Shown one piece after another: positions 1 through 8,644 of a stretch of DNA of 32,315 nucleotides. The position numbers were made by a program, and so were the translations under genes. The stretch's first letter is position 1, and each line of letters begins with the position of its first letter. Source of the DNA: Amycolatopsis taiwanensis DSM 45107 (lineage in GTDB: Bacteria > Actinomycetota > Actinomycetes > Mycobacteriales > Pseudonocardiaceae); assembly GCF_000519205.1 (NCBI RefSeq), contig NZ_JAFB01000057.1, positions 1 to 32,315 of the forward strand, read 5' to 3'. The notes under the pieces are model-generated. The model was not told the DNA's origin and did not search any database. It saw only the letters and a program-made list of their open reading frames with translations.

Positions 1-285
1 AACTACGGTCCGCACAAGCGACCCGAGGTTCGGGCCTGGTGCGCCGCCAACAACATCGAGCTGGTGTACTTGCCGACCAACGCCTCGTGGCTGAACTGGA
101 TCGAATGCGAGTTCACCGCGCTGCGCTACTTCGCGCTCAACGGCACCGACCACCGCAGCCACGCCGAGCAGAACGCGGCCATTGCTGACTACGTCCGCTG
201 GCGCAACGCACGTGCTCGACCGAAACGCCACTTCGCGATCAACTCACCCATCCGAGAACCCAATTACATGATCAACGTTGCTTGA
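1..285 (+). CDS. IS630-family transposase, C-terminal part (partial at window edge)
   Basis: This is the C-terminal 94 residues of a DDE transposase of the IS630/Tc1-mariner type. The frame is open from base 1, starting with NYGPH, which in this family directly follows the second catalytic aspartate. The segment LNWIECEFTALRYF holds the third catalytic acid (Glu in NWIE), and the tail ends in the usual way with KRHFAINSPIREPNY and a short extension. There is no damage in the visible part. The decayed copy at the other end of the window (31242-31929) reads in the opposite direction and shares about two thirds of residues over this stretch, so the two are related but not recent duplicates. Confidence 0.9.
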   Translation, partial: NYGPHKRPEVRAWCAANNIELVYLPTNASWLNWIECEFTALRYFALNGTDHRSHAEQNAAIADYVRWRNARARPKRHFAINSPIREPNYMINVA

Positions 286-297
286 CGAGGCACTAGT
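1..297 (+). mobile_element. IS630-family insertion sequence, 3' part only
   Basis: The window opens inside an IS630-family element. Its transposase C-terminus ends at 285 and the element seems to end at the GCACTAGT sequence at 290-297. The same terminal ACTAGTGC sequence is found at both ends of the second IS630 copy at 31021-32021, which supports this boundary. The iclR stop codon lies only a few bases further on (302-304), so the element sits immediately behind that gene. The left end is outside the window. Confidence 0.75.
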
Positions 298-301
298 CTC
301 C

Positions 302-1039
302 CTACCTGAGCCGGCCGCTGACGGTTTTCGCCGCCTCGGCGACCGCGGCGCCGTAAAGCGTCTCGGATTCCGCGGTCAGGCGGCTGACCGGAAGGTTGAC
401 GCTGAGGCTCGCGATCGGCTTCCCGGGTTCGGTGACGACAGCGGCGGCGACGGAGCCGACGTCGGATCTCCACTCGCCGTGGTTGACGGCGAACCCCCGT
501 GCCCGGATCTTGGCCAGTTCGGCGAGCAGGTCGTCCGGGTCGGTGATCGTGGTGTCGGTGTAGCGCGGCAGTTCGGTCGCCAGTAGGCGCCGGACGACCT
601 CGGGACGACTGTTCGCCAGGACCGCCTTGCCGTTTGCGGAGGCGTGCAGGGGAAGCGCGTGCCCCAGGGCCATGCTGATCCGGACTGGTTTGGACGTCTC
701 CAGCCGCTCGATCAGCACGAGCTTGTCCTCCTCGGGAACCGTGAGGTGGATGGTCTCCTCGGTACGCCGCCGCAGTTCCTCCATCACCGGCACCGCCACG
801 TCGCGCAGGCCGAGGTCGCTACCGGCCCGGCCGCCGACCGCCAGGGCCTTGCTCGTCATGACCCACCGGGTGACCTCGCCCGGCCCTGGTCTGATCCACC
901 CGGCGGTGTGGAGCGTGACCAGCGCCCGTTGCACCGAACTCTTGGGCACGTCGAGCACCCGCGCCAGTTCACCGACGCCGATCGGCTGCCTCGCGGCCAC
1001 CTCTTCCAGCACCCGCAACGCGTTCAGCACGTTCTTCAT
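302..1039 (-). CDS. IclR family transcriptional regulator
   Basis: A 245-residue, full-length IclR-type regulator. The N-terminal winged helix-turn-helix spans about residues 1-65 (LARVLDVPKSSVQRALVTL is the recognition region). The C-terminal effector domain has typical elements such as LPLHASANGKAVLA and the SLSVNLPVSRL end. The ATG at 1039 is preceded by GAGGAG at a suitable distance. The gene diverges from the aminotransferase at 1136, so it probably controls the 1136-8634 operon in response to that pathway's substrate or an intermediate, as IclR proteins commonly do for catabolic operons. That role is inferred from position. A short palindrome in the shared intergenic region (1088-1100) is a candidate site. 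The IS630 end lies right behind the stop codon but leaves the gene intact. Confidence 0.9.
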   Translation of the reverse strand: MKNVLNALRVLEEVAARQPIGVGELARVLDVPKSSVQRALVTLHTAGWIRPGPGEVTRWVMTSKALAVGGRAGSDLGLRDVAVPVMEELRRRTEETIHLTVPEEDKLVLIERLETSKPVRISMALGHALPLHASANGKAVLANSRPEVVRRLLATELPRYTDTTITDPDDLLAELAKIRARGFAVNHGEWRSDVGSVAAAVVTEPGKPIASLSVNLPVSRLTAESETLYGAAVAEAAKTVSGRLR

Positions 1040-1087
1040 GCCTTGACTCCTCGATCCCGCCTACCTACCATCGCTGGACCTCAGCAC

Positions 1088-1100
1088 GGCACATCGTGCC
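1088..1100. promoter_or_regulatory. Candidate IclR operator between divergent genes
   Basis: A perfect inverted repeat, GGCAC-ATC-GTGCC, lies midway in the 96-bp gap between the iclR start (1039) and the aminotransferase start (1136), with further CACGGCACGGCAC repeats just after it. The position suits a site controlling both divergent transcripts. Assignment to the IclR protein is inference. Confidence 0.35.
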
Positions 1101-1135
1101 ACGTCACGGCACGGCACAGAAGAGGACTGGCTGCA

Positions 1136-2302
1136 GTGACCACTCGCGCTGGACGGCATTTCCTCCAGATCCCCGGACCGACCAACGTCCCCGACCGCGT
1201 CCTGACGGCCACCGCGCGGCCGACCATCGACCACCGCGGAGGCGAGTTCGCCGAACTCGCCCTCGACCTGCTGCATCGGATCAAGCCGGTGTTCGGCACC
1301 AGCGGACCGGTGGTCATCTACCCCTCGTCCGGAACCGGAGCGTGGGAAGCCGCGCTGGTCAACACGCTGTCGCCGGGCGACCGCGTGCTGGCGTTCGAGA
1401 CCGGCCATTTCGCCACGCTGTGGCGAGAAATGGCCGAACGCCTCGGACTCCGGGTCGAGTTCGTCCCCGGAGACTGGCGGCGGGGCGTCGATCCCCTCGT
1501 CGTCGCGGAGCGGCTGGCTGCCGACGTAGGACACGACATCGCGGCGATCATGGTGGTCCACAACGAAACTTCCACCGGGGTCACCAGCCGGGTGCCGGAA
1601 ATCAGGGCCGCCATCGACGAAGCCGGCCATCCCGCGCTCCTGCTCGTCGACGCGATCTCCTCCCTGGCGTCGACCGACTACCGCCATGACGAATGGGGTG
1701 TCGACGTAACGGTCGGTTGCTCGCAGAAGGGACTGATGCTGCCCCCGGGCCTCGGCTTCAACGCAATCAGCGAGAAAGCGCTTTCAGCCGCTGAGCGGGC
1801 ACGGTTGCCGAAGGCGTATTGGGCTTGGGCGCCCATCCTCGAGGCCAACGAGCGTGGTTACTACCCATATACCCCTCCCACCAACCTTCTCTACGGGCTG
1901 CGGGAGGCGTTGCTGATGCTCGAAGAAGAGGGGCTGCCCAACGTGTTCGCGCGGCACGATCGCCATGCGCGGGCCACCCGGGCCGCGGTCTGCGGCTGGG
2001 GCCTGGAGGTCCTGTGCGCCGACGAACGCGAATACTCCAGTTCCCTGACCGCCGTGCTGCTGGGCGAGGAGCACGACGCCGACAAGGTCCGTCAGGTCAT
2101 CCTGGACCGCTTCGACATGTCGCTGGGCACCGGCCTCGGCAGGCTCGCCGGGCGGGTCTTCCGGATCGGGCACCTGGGCCACCTGAACGAGTTGACCCTG
2201 GCCGGGACGCTGGCCGGTGTCCACATGGGACTCCAGTTGACCGGCGTGCCCGTCGACCCCACCGGTCTCGAAGCCGCACTGGAGATCCTGCGCGCCGAGT
2301 GA
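1136..2302 (+). CDS. Serine-glyoxylate-type aminotransferase (class V, PLP-dependent)
   Basis: A 388-residue class V aminotransferase closest to serine-glyoxylate/alanine-glyoxylate aminotransferases (SgaA type), which make glycine and hydroxypyruvate from glyoxylate and serine. Family landmarks are GRHFLQIPGPTNVPDRVL at the N-terminus, TIDHRG, YPSSGTGAWEAALVNTLSPG, ETGHFATLW, VVHNETSTGV, the cofactor aspartate in LLVDAISSL, the PLP lysine in SQKGLMLPPG (about Lys198), PYTPPTNLLYGL and FRIGHLG near the end. The reading frame is open far upstream, but homology begins at GTG 1136, which has AGAGGA about 10 bases before it. It is first in the operon. Its presence suggests glyoxylate, hydroxypyruvate or a related 2-oxoacid is made by the pathway. 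The exact amino donor and acceptor cannot be read from sequence. Confidence 0.87.
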   Translation: MTTRAGRHFLQIPGPTNVPDRVLTATARPTIDHRGGEFAELALDLLHRIKPVFGTSGPVVIYPSSGTGAWEAALVNTLSPGDRVLAFETGHFATLWREMAERLGLRVEFVPGDWRRGVDPLVVAERLAADVGHDIAAIMVVHNETSTGVTSRVPEIRAAIDEAGHPALLLVDAISSLASTDYRHDEWGVDVTVGCSQKGLMLPPGLGFNAISEKALSAAERARLPKAYWAWAPILEANERGYYPYTPPTNLLYGLREALLMLEEEGLPNVFARHDRHARATRAAVCGWGLEVLCADEREYSSSLTAVLLGEEHDADKVRQVILDRFDMSLGTGLGRLAGRVFRIGHLGHLNELTLAGTLAGVHMGLQLTGVPVDPTGLEAALEILRAE

Positions 2303-2439
2303 GCCGGCGCCACGAAAGTCCATGACGGAAGGAGGTGATCGTCCGGCTCCTGATCGCGGTTCCGCCGAAACCACTCGCTCCAACGCGCAACGCCCCAGCC
2401 GGTGGCCTTCCCACCGGCCACCTACAAGGAGGTAGGTCG

Positions 2440-3768
2440 TTGACCGAGCGGACGTCCTCTTTCCGGCGCCTGTCCGAAATGAAGCGGTGGACCTACATTC
2501 TCCCGGTCATCGTCTTCATCTACGTGATCTGCTACATCGACCGCACGAATATCAGCTTCGCGCTCCCTCACCTCAAAGACGACATGCACCTCACCGGGGC
2601 GCAACAAGGCCTCGCGAGCGGGATCTTCTTCTGGGGCTACCTTCTGCTCCAGATCCCCGGCGGATACATGGCCGAACGATGGAGCGCGAAACGCTGGATC
2701 GCGATCCTGATGGTCCTGTGGAGCGTGGCGGCGATGGCCTCCGGGCTCACCCACACCTTCGGCCAGCTCATCCTCGCACGCTTCCTGCTCGGCGTGGCCG
2801 AGGGCGGCGTGCAGCCCGCGCTGATGACCACCATCCGGTCCTGGTTCCCGTTCGCCGAACGCAGCCGGGCATACGCGATTTTCAAGCTGTACACGCCGAT
2901 CGCGGCGATCGTCGCGGCCCCGTTCTCCGGCATCATCCTGACCTACGCGGACTGGCGCTGGATGTTCGTCATCCAGGGTGGGGCACCCCTGATCATCGGG
3001 CTCATCGCATGGCTGGCGGTCGTCCGTGACACGCCCGCGAAAGCCGGTTGGTTGTCCCAGAACGAGCGGAACTACATCGAGCGGTCCCGGCTGGACGAGG
3101 GCGAACCGCTCAAGCACCGCGGGACCTTCAAGGCGGCGTTCACCAGCAAGATCGTCTGGCACTTCGCGCTCGTCTACACGTTGACGCAGATGGGCCTGCT
3201 CGGACTCACGTTGTGGATGCCGAGCGTGCTCAAGAAAGCGTTCCACACCGACATGCAGGTCGGGCTGGTCGCGATACTGCCGCAGATCGCCGCGGGTATC
3301 GCCATCATCATGATCGGCCGGTCGGCGGACCGCAGAGGCGGGCACGTCGCGCACATGTCCACAGTGCTCGGTGCCGGCGCGGTGATTCTCGCCGGAGCGG
3401 GCCTGATCTCGGCGGACCAGAAGTGGCTCGTGCTCATCGCGATGATCCTCGGCACGGCGGCATCGATCGCCTGGTACGGGCCGTTCTGGGCGACCGTCAC
3501 CAAGCTCACGCCGGTCGCCGCGGCGGGCGCGGGCATGGGACTGATCAACGGCGTCGGCAATCTCGGGAGCTTCTTCGGCCCCTATGTCGGTGGTTGGCTC
3601 AGTGACCTCAATGGTGGCGGATACGCGCTCACCCAGGTGTTCTTCGGTGCTGTTTTCGGCGCCGCGGCACTGCTCGTCCTGTCGCTGCGTAAGAAACTGC
3701 GCGCGGCAACGGAACTGGCGGGCGTCGGCGCGCGACCCGCCGGGACGGCGGAGGCATCCTCGCGATGA
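2440..3768 (+). CDS. MFS transporter, anion:cation symporter (ACS) type
   Basis: A membrane carrier of about 442 residues and 12 predicted helices. The first helix region reads IYVICYIDRTNISFALP, a signature of the ACS family (tartrate, galactonate, phthalate and glucarate carriers), followed by GYLLLQIPGGYMAERW and the RWMFVIQGGAP loop. The frame is open from 2335, but the start is taken as TTG 2440, because a near-perfect ribosome binding site (AAGGAGGT, 2426-2433) sits 6 bases before it. It follows the aminotransferase by 137 bp and overlaps the next gene by ATGA (3765-3768). It probably imports the organic acid that the operon degrades. Which acid is unknown. Confidence 0.88.
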   Translation: MTERTSSFRRLSEMKRWTYILPVIVFIYVICYIDRTNISFALPHLKDDMHLTGAQQGLASGIFFWGYLLLQIPGGYMAERWSAKRWIAILMVLWSVAAMASGLTHTFGQLILARFLLGVAEGGVQPALMTTIRSWFPFAERSRAYAIFKLYTPIAAIVAAPFSGIILTYADWRWMFVIQGGAPLIIGLIAWLAVVRDTPAKAGWLSQNERNYIERSRLDEGEPLKHRGTFKAAFTSKIVWHFALVYTLTQMGLLGLTLWMPSVLKKAFHTDMQVGLVAILPQIAAGIAIIMIGRSADRRGGHVAHMSTVLGAGAVILAGAGLISADQKWLVLIAMILGTAASIAWYGPFWATVTKLTPVAAAGAGMGLINGVGNLGSFFGPYVGGWLSDLNGGGYALTQVFFGAVFGAAALLVLSLRKKLRAATELAGVGARPAGTAEASSR

Positions 3769-6671
3769 CCGACGCCACTGCTTCCTCGACCGTCCGCTCG
3801 CGGCTGGAGCGTGCGCTCCGCGCGACGCTGGACGGCGAGGTCGCCTTCGACGACTACAGCCGCCATCTCTTCTCCCGCGACGCCAGCATGTACTCGATCA
3901 TGCCGCTCGGCGTCGTGTTCCCGCGGCACGCCGACGACGTCGTCGCGGCGGTGAAGGCCGCCGGTGAGCTCGGGGTACCGATCCTGCCCCGTGGTGCGGG
4001 GACGAGCCTGGCCGGTCAGACGGTGGGGCCCGGCCTCGTGCTCGACCTGTCCCGGCACCTGCACCGGATCATCGACATCGATCCGGTGGCACGCACCGCA
4101 CTCGTCGAGCCCGGCGTGGTGCAGGACCAGCTCAACCAGGCGGCCGCCGCACACGGGCTGATGTTCGGGCCGGACACCTCCACCAGCAACCGGGCCACGA
4201 TCGGCGGCATGATCGGCAACAACTCCGCGGGCAGCGGCTCGCTGACCTTCGGCATGACGATCGACCACGTGCGGGCGCTGGACGTGGTGCTATCCGACGG
4301 CTCACGTGCCCGGTTCGAGCCGGTCGACGAGGCAGAGCGGAAGCGCCGGGCGGCGGCGCCGACGCTGGCCGGCCGGATCTACCGGGACCTGTCCACACTG
4401 GTCACTGGCAACGAAAAGACGATCACTGCGGGGATGCCCGCATTCTGGCGTCGCGCCTGCGGCTACCGGCTCGACCGGCTGGTGGGCTTCGGACCGGACA
4501 ACCGGTTCGACCTGGCCAAGTTCGTGGTCGGCGCGGAGGGCACGCTGGTGGTCGTCACGCGCGCGCTGGTGGATCTGGTGCCCAGGCCGCGGCACACGGT
4601 GTTCGCCGTCGGGCACTTCACCAGCACCCCGGCCGCCATCTCGGCCACCATGGACGCGTTGAGCTGCGAGCCTCACCAGGTCGAGTTGATGGACCGCACC
4701 ATCCTGGACCTCTCCCGGCAGAAGATCGAGTATGCCGAGCTGGGGAACATCCTCGTCGGTGACCCGGACGCGTTGCTGTTCGTCTCCTTCACCGGCGACG
4801 ACGAAGCGGAACTGGCCGCCAAGGTGGACCGGCTCGCGGCGCTGTGGCAGCGCAACGGCCACGGCTACCACACCCTCCGCGCGATCGAGCCGGCCGAGCA
4901 GGCGGCGCTGCTGAAGGTCCGCAAGTCCAGTCTGGGTCTGCTGATGGCCGCCGGTGAAAGCACCCGCCGCCCGCTGGCGTTCATGGAGGACACCGCGGTG
5001 GACCCGGCCCGCCTGGCCGAATACACCGCGCGGTTGACCGACATCCTCGACGAGCACCAACTGAAGGCGGGCTTCTACGGCCACTGCTCGGTGGGTTGCC
5101 TGCATGTTCGCCCGTTCGTCGATGTGACCGAGCCCGACGAGGTGGCGAAGATGCGTGCGGTCGCCGAGGAGGTCAAGGATCTGGTCATCGCCTATGGCGG
5201 GGTCAACTCCAGTGAGCACGGCGACGGGCTCGCCCGCAGCGAGTTCAACCGGGAGATTTTCGGCGACGAGTTGTACGAGGCGATGCGAGAGGTCAAGCGG
5301 ATCTTCGACCCCGGCGCCCTGATGAACCCAGGCAAGATCGTCGACGCATCGCCGATGACCGAGAACCTGCGCGACCGCGACGCGCTCCCGCCCGCGGGAC
5401 CGCTTACGACCACGCTGCGGTTCGACGTCGTCGGTGGCATGCGTGGCGCGGCGGATCGCTGCATGAACATCGGCCTGTGCCGCAAATCCACCGCCGGTGT
5501 GATGTGCCCGTCCTACATCGCGACGAGAAGCGAGGAGCATTCGACTCGTGGCCGGGCCAACGCGCTGGTGAAGGCACTGTCCGAAGCGGACCCGCACACC
5601 GCGCTGGGCGGCGAGCGGCTGCACGGCATCCTCGATCTGTGCCTGATGTGCAAGGCGTGCAAAAGCGAGTGCCCGATGGGCGTGGACATGGCCGCGCTCA
5701 AGGCCGAGACGCTCGCTCACCACCACGAAGTCCACGGAATTCCGTTACGGTCGCGCCTTTTCGCCTCGATCCGTACGGTCAACCGGATCGGTTCAGCGAC
5801 CGCGCCGCTGTCCAACCTGCTCGGGCGCCTCGGTTTCCTGCGCCGGTTCGTCGAACGCGCGCTGGGCATCACGGCGGCGCGCCCGCTGCCGAAGTTCGAA
5901 CGGGTCAACCTGCTCCGGTGGTTCCGTCGCCGTCAGCCTGCGCCTTCGAACTCGGGCACGCTCACGTGGCTCGCCGACTCGTTCACCACGTTCACCGAGC
6001 CGCACATCGGCCGGGCGGCCATCGAACTGCTGGAGCGGGCGGGCTGGCGGGTCGAGTTGGCCGCCGGAGGCTGCTGCGGCCGGGCGAGCCTGTCCAAAGG
6101 CCTGGTGGACGACGCCAAGAGGAAGGCGTCGGCGCTGGTCACCTCGCTGGCGGCCGGCACGTCGCCGATCGTGGGCGCCGAGCCCTCGTGCGTCTTCATG
6201 CTCACCGACGAGCACGCTGCTCTGTTGCCCGGCTCCCCGGCGGTGCACGCGGTCGGAGAACGGGTGGGACAGGTGGAACAACTGCTCGGCGAAGCGATCG
6301 ACGCCGGGCGGTTGAGGCTGCGCACCGATTCCTGGCTCAACGGGCGGCGAATACTCTTCCACGGCCATTGCCACCAGAAGGCCGAAGTCGGCACGGCGGC
6401 CGCCCTGGCCCTGCTCCGCCGGATTCCCGGCGCGCAGGTCATGGAGGTCGACGCGGGTTGCTGCGGGATGGCGGGTTCGTTCGGTTTCGAGTCGGAACAT
6501 TACGAGATGTCCCTGGCCGTCGGCCGGGACCGGTTGTTCCCCATGCTGGACGCGGAGCCGGAGGACACGGTCGTGGCCGCGACCGGGGTTTCCTGCCGGC
6601 AACAGATCTTCCACGGCGCCGGGCGCACCGCGTGGCACCCGGTCGAGCTGATCCGCGAAACGCTGGCCTAG
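3765..6671 (+). CDS. FAD-linked oxidase / (Fe-S) oxidoreductase fusion (GlcD-GlcF-like, D-2-hydroxyacid dehydrogenase)
   Basis: A 968-residue fusion of a GlcD/D-lactate dehydrogenase-type flavin half and a GlcF-type iron-sulfur half. The FAD (PCMH) domain includes ILPRGAGTSLAGQTVGPG and MIGNNSAGSGSLTFG. The flavin half ends near FDPGALMNPGKIV. An N-terminal ferredoxin cluster starts with Cys566 (DRCMNIGLCRKS), and a second follows as CLMCKACKSECP (Cys626, 629, 632, 636). Two CCG-type domains follow (CCG at about 770 and 899, the latter VDAGCCGMAGSFGFE). Such enzymes oxidise D-2-hydroxyacids (D-lactate, glycolate, D-2-hydroxyglutarate) to 2-oxoacids and pass electrons to the respiratory chain. 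The start overlaps the transporter stop (ATGA). With an aminotransferase and CoA enzymes in the operon, the product 2-oxoacid may be transaminated. The substrate is not known. Confidence 0.9.
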   Translation: MTDATASSTVRSRLERALRATLDGEVAFDDYSRHLFSRDASMYSIMPLGVVFPRHADDVVAAVKAAGELGVPILPRGAGTSLAGQTVGPGLVLDLSRHLHRIIDIDPVARTALVEPGVVQDQLNQAAAAHGLMFGPDTSTSNRATIGGMIGNNSAGSGSLTFGMTIDHVRALDVVLSDGSRARFEPVDEAERKRRAAAPTLAGRIYRDLSTLVTGNEKTITAGMPAFWRRACGYRLDRLVGFGPDNRFDLAKFVVGAEGTLVVVTRALVDLVPRPRHTVFAVGHFTSTPAAISATMDALSCEPHQVELMDRTILDLSRQKIEYAELGNILVGDPDALLFVSFTGDDEAELAAKVDRLAALWQRNGHGYHTLRAIEPAEQAALLKVRKSSLGLLMAAGESTRRPLAFMEDTAVDPARLAEYTARLTDILDEHQLKAGFYGHCSVGCLHVRPFVDVTEPDEVAKMRAVAEEVKDLVIAYGGVNSSEHGDGLARSEFNREIFGDELYEAMREVKRIFDPGALMNPGKIVDASPMTENLRDRDALPPAGPLTTTLRFDVVGGMRGAADRCMNIGLCRKSTAGVMCPSYIATRSEEHSTRGRANALVKALSEADPHTALGGERLHGILDLCLMCKACKSECPMGVDMAALKAETLAHHHEVHGIPLRSRLFASIRTVNRIGSATAPLSNLLGRLGFLRRFVERALGITAARPLPKFERVNLLRWFRRRQPAPSNSGTLTWLADSFTTFTEPHIGRAAIELLERAGWRVELAAGGCCGRASLSKGLVDDAKRKASALVTSLAAGTSPIVGAEPSCVFMLTDEHAALLPGSPAVHAVGERVGQVEQLLGEAIDAGRLRLRTDSWLNGRRILFHGHCHQKAEVGTAAALALLRRIPGAQVMEVDAGCCGMAGSFGFESEHYEMSLAVGRDRLFPMLDAEPEDTVVAATGVSCRQQIFHGAGRTAWHPVELIRETLA

Positions 6672-6685
6672 CTGCGGAGGTGACC

Positions 6686-7867
6686 ATGTCCGAGCCGTCG
6701 AATCCACCCCTGACCGGCGTCACGGTGCTGGAGGTCGGGGCGTTCATGGCGGCCCCGTACGCGACCATGCAACTGGCCGACCTCGGCGCCCGCGTGATCA
6801 AGGTGGAAAACCCCGATGGCGGCGATCCGGTGCGTGCCACCGGCCCGTTCCTCGACGGGGAAAGCTCTCCGTTCGTCCGGCTCAACCGCAACAAGGAGTC
6901 GGTGGCCCTCGACCTCAAGGCGGAGCGCGGCAAGGCCGCGTTCCGGGCGCTGGCACGGCGGGCGGACGTCCTGGTCGAGAATCTGCGGCCGGGCGCGATG
7001 ACCCGGCTGGGACTCGATTATGCAGCCCTGTGCAAGGATAATCCCCGGCTGATCTACGCCTCGGCTTCCGGGTGGGGCCAGGACGGACCGCTCGCCCACC
7101 TGCCCGGCCTGGACATCATGGCGCAGGCGCGCAGCGGTCTGATGAGCGTGACCGGTTTTCCCGGTGGCGAGCCGGCGAAGGTCGGGGTTCCGATCTGCGA
7201 TCTGGTGTGTGCGCTCTATATCGCGCTGGCGGTGACCGCGGCGCTGCGCGAGCGCGACCGCTCGGGCGAGGGGCAGTACATCGACGTTTCCCTGCTGGAA
7301 TCGGGGGTTTCCTTCGCGGTGTGGGAAGCCGGCATGTATTTCGGGGACGGGACCGTTCCCCGGCCGCATGGATCCGCACACCAGAACAGCGCGCCGTATC
7401 AGGCAGTGCGCACGGCCGATGGATACGTCACCATCGGTGCGACCACGCCCAAGACCTGGACCGCCTTCTGCCGCACGCTCGGCCTCGACGACCTGCTCTC
7501 CGACTCCCGCTGGGGGGACTCGTACTCCCGGCGCCGGCATCGCGAAGAGCTCATCGGAGTCATCGAGGAAGTCACCACGACGAGAACTACCGAGTCCATT
7601 GTGGATGACCTCGAACGGGCCGGGGTGCCCTGCGCACCGATCGTCGACTATGGACAGGTCTTCACCGACGAAACATTGCACCAGCGTGGTTTCTTCTGGG
7701 ACGCGTCTCACCCCACCCTGGGCTCGGTCCGCCAGCTCGGCTCCCCCATGCGGTTCTCCCGCACACCCGCACGGCGGGCTCATGCCGGGCCGCCCCTGGG
7801 CGGTTCGACCGCGGAAACCCTTGCGGAGATCGGATTCTCCAACGACCGGAACGGTGATGAGCGATGA
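6686..7867 (+). CDS. CaiB/BaiF (family III) CoA-transferase
   Basis: A 393-residue family III CoA-transferase, which moves CoA from a donor thioester to a carboxylic acid. The N-terminal half has LEVGAFMAAPYATMQLADLG and IKVENPDGGD. The central motif LPGLDIMAQARSGLMSVTG carries the catalytic aspartate (Asp143), which forms the aspartyl-CoA intermediate in formyl-CoA transferase. The DGYVTIGATTPKTW segment and the tail are complete. ATG 6686 is preceded by GCGGAGG, and the gene lies 14 bp after the dehydrogenase. It overlaps the crotonase gene by ATGA (7864-7867). It probably activates a pathway acid using succinyl-CoA or acetyl-CoA. The acid cannot be identified from sequence. Confidence 0.9.
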   Translation: MSEPSNPPLTGVTVLEVGAFMAAPYATMQLADLGARVIKVENPDGGDPVRATGPFLDGESSPFVRLNRNKESVALDLKAERGKAAFRALARRADVLVENLRPGAMTRLGLDYAALCKDNPRLIYASASGWGQDGPLAHLPGLDIMAQARSGLMSVTGFPGGEPAKVGVPICDLVCALYIALAVTAALRERDRSGEGQYIDVSLLESGVSFAVWEAGMYFGDGTVPRPHGSAHQNSAPYQAVRTADGYVTIGATTPKTWTAFCRTLGLDDLLSDSRWGDSYSRRRHREELIGVIEEVTTTRTTESIVDDLERAGVPCAPIVDYGQVFTDETLHQRGFFWDASHPTLGSVRQLGSPMRFSRTPARRAHAGPPLGGSTAETLAEIGFSNDRNGDER

Positions 7868-8634
7868 CCGGCGAAGCCGAGACCACTTGCCAAGGCGGGG
7901 TGCTCACGGTCACCTTCAACCGGCCGAAACAGCGCAACGCGATGACCTGGGGCATGTACGACGCGCTCGCGCAGGCGTGTGACCGCGCTGACTCCGACGA
8001 CGCCGTGCGAGTCCTCCTTTTGCGCGGGGCCGGCGGCCGCGCGTTCGTCGCCGGCACGGACATCACCCAGTTCGCCGAGTTCACCACCGGCAAAGACGGT
8101 GTGGACTACGAGCACCGGGTGAGCGCGGCGCTCGACCGGCTCGACGCGGTCACCGTGCCCACCGTCGCGTCGATCGACGGCTACTGTGTCGGCGGCGGGC
8201 TCGGCATCGCGTGCGCGGTCGACCTGCGCATCGCCACACCCCGGTCCACGTTCGGCGTGCCGATCGCCCGCACGCTGGGAAACTGTCTCTCCTCGACCGC
8301 GCTCAGCCTCCTTGTCCGGCACTTCGGCCACGCGCGCACGATCGCCATGCTGCTGACCGCCCGGCTGATGACCGCCGAAGAGGCGCACGCCGCGGGATTC
8401 CTCGCCGTGCTCACCGACGATCTCGACAAGGACACCCGATCCCTCATCGACGCCGTACTCGGCCACGCACCACTGAGCATGTGGGCGTCCAAAGAAGCCC
8501 TCCGGAGGCTCCACCGTGACGGCCGCGAAGCCGACGTCACCGACATCGTCGCCCGTGTCTACGGCTCGGACGACTTCCGGTCCGCGGTCAGCGCGTTCAA
8601 AACCAAGCAACCGGTCCGCTGGAGCGGCAGCTGA
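7864..8634 (+). CDS. Crotonase-superfamily (enoyl-CoA hydratase/isomerase-like) protein lacking both hydratase glutamates
   Basis: A 256-residue crotonase-fold protein that would usually be labelled enoyl-CoA hydratase. The oxyanion-hole segments are present: GRAFVAGTDITQF (about residues 58-70) and DGYCVGGGLGIACAVDLRIA (from residue 106). Aligning GGG-x-E and GxPE of classical hydratases to this protein without gaps puts Gly114 and Ile134 where the two catalytic glutamates (Glu144 and Glu164 of the rat enzyme) belong. Simple enoyl-CoA hydration by the classical mechanism is therefore unlikely. Other crotonase reactions (thioester hydrolysis, isomerisation, decarboxylation, C-C cleavage) remain possible. 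It is last in the operon, overlaps the CoA-transferase by 4 bp and should act on the CoA thioester that enzyme makes. A convergent tetR gene ends 10 bp beyond. Confidence 0.85.
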   Translation: MTGEAETTCQGGVLTVTFNRPKQRNAMTWGMYDALAQACDRADSDDAVRVLLLRGAGGRAFVAGTDITQFAEFTTGKDGVDYEHRVSAALDRLDAVTVPTVASIDGYCVGGGLGIACAVDLRIATPRSTFGVPIARTLGNCLSSTALSLLVRHFGHARTIAMLLTARLMTAEEAHAAGFLAVLTDDLDKDTRSLIDAVLGHAPLSMWASKEALRRLHRDGREADVTDIVARVYGSDDFRSAVSAFKTKQPVRWSGS

Positions 8635-8644
8635 CCTCGCCGTC

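Noticed and set aside
644..1135. Long open extension upstream of the aminotransferase start, in frame with it.
   Set aside because: It lies antisense to the clear iclR gene. Family similarity begins only at GTG 1136, which has its own ribosome binding site.
2322..2435. A 37-codon frame beginning MTEGGDRPAPDRG that ends inside the ribosome binding site of the MFS gene, resembling a leader peptide.
   Set aside because: No ribosome binding site precedes its ATG and the composition is that of random GC-rich sequence. No regulatory codon run or attenuator-like pairing was seen.
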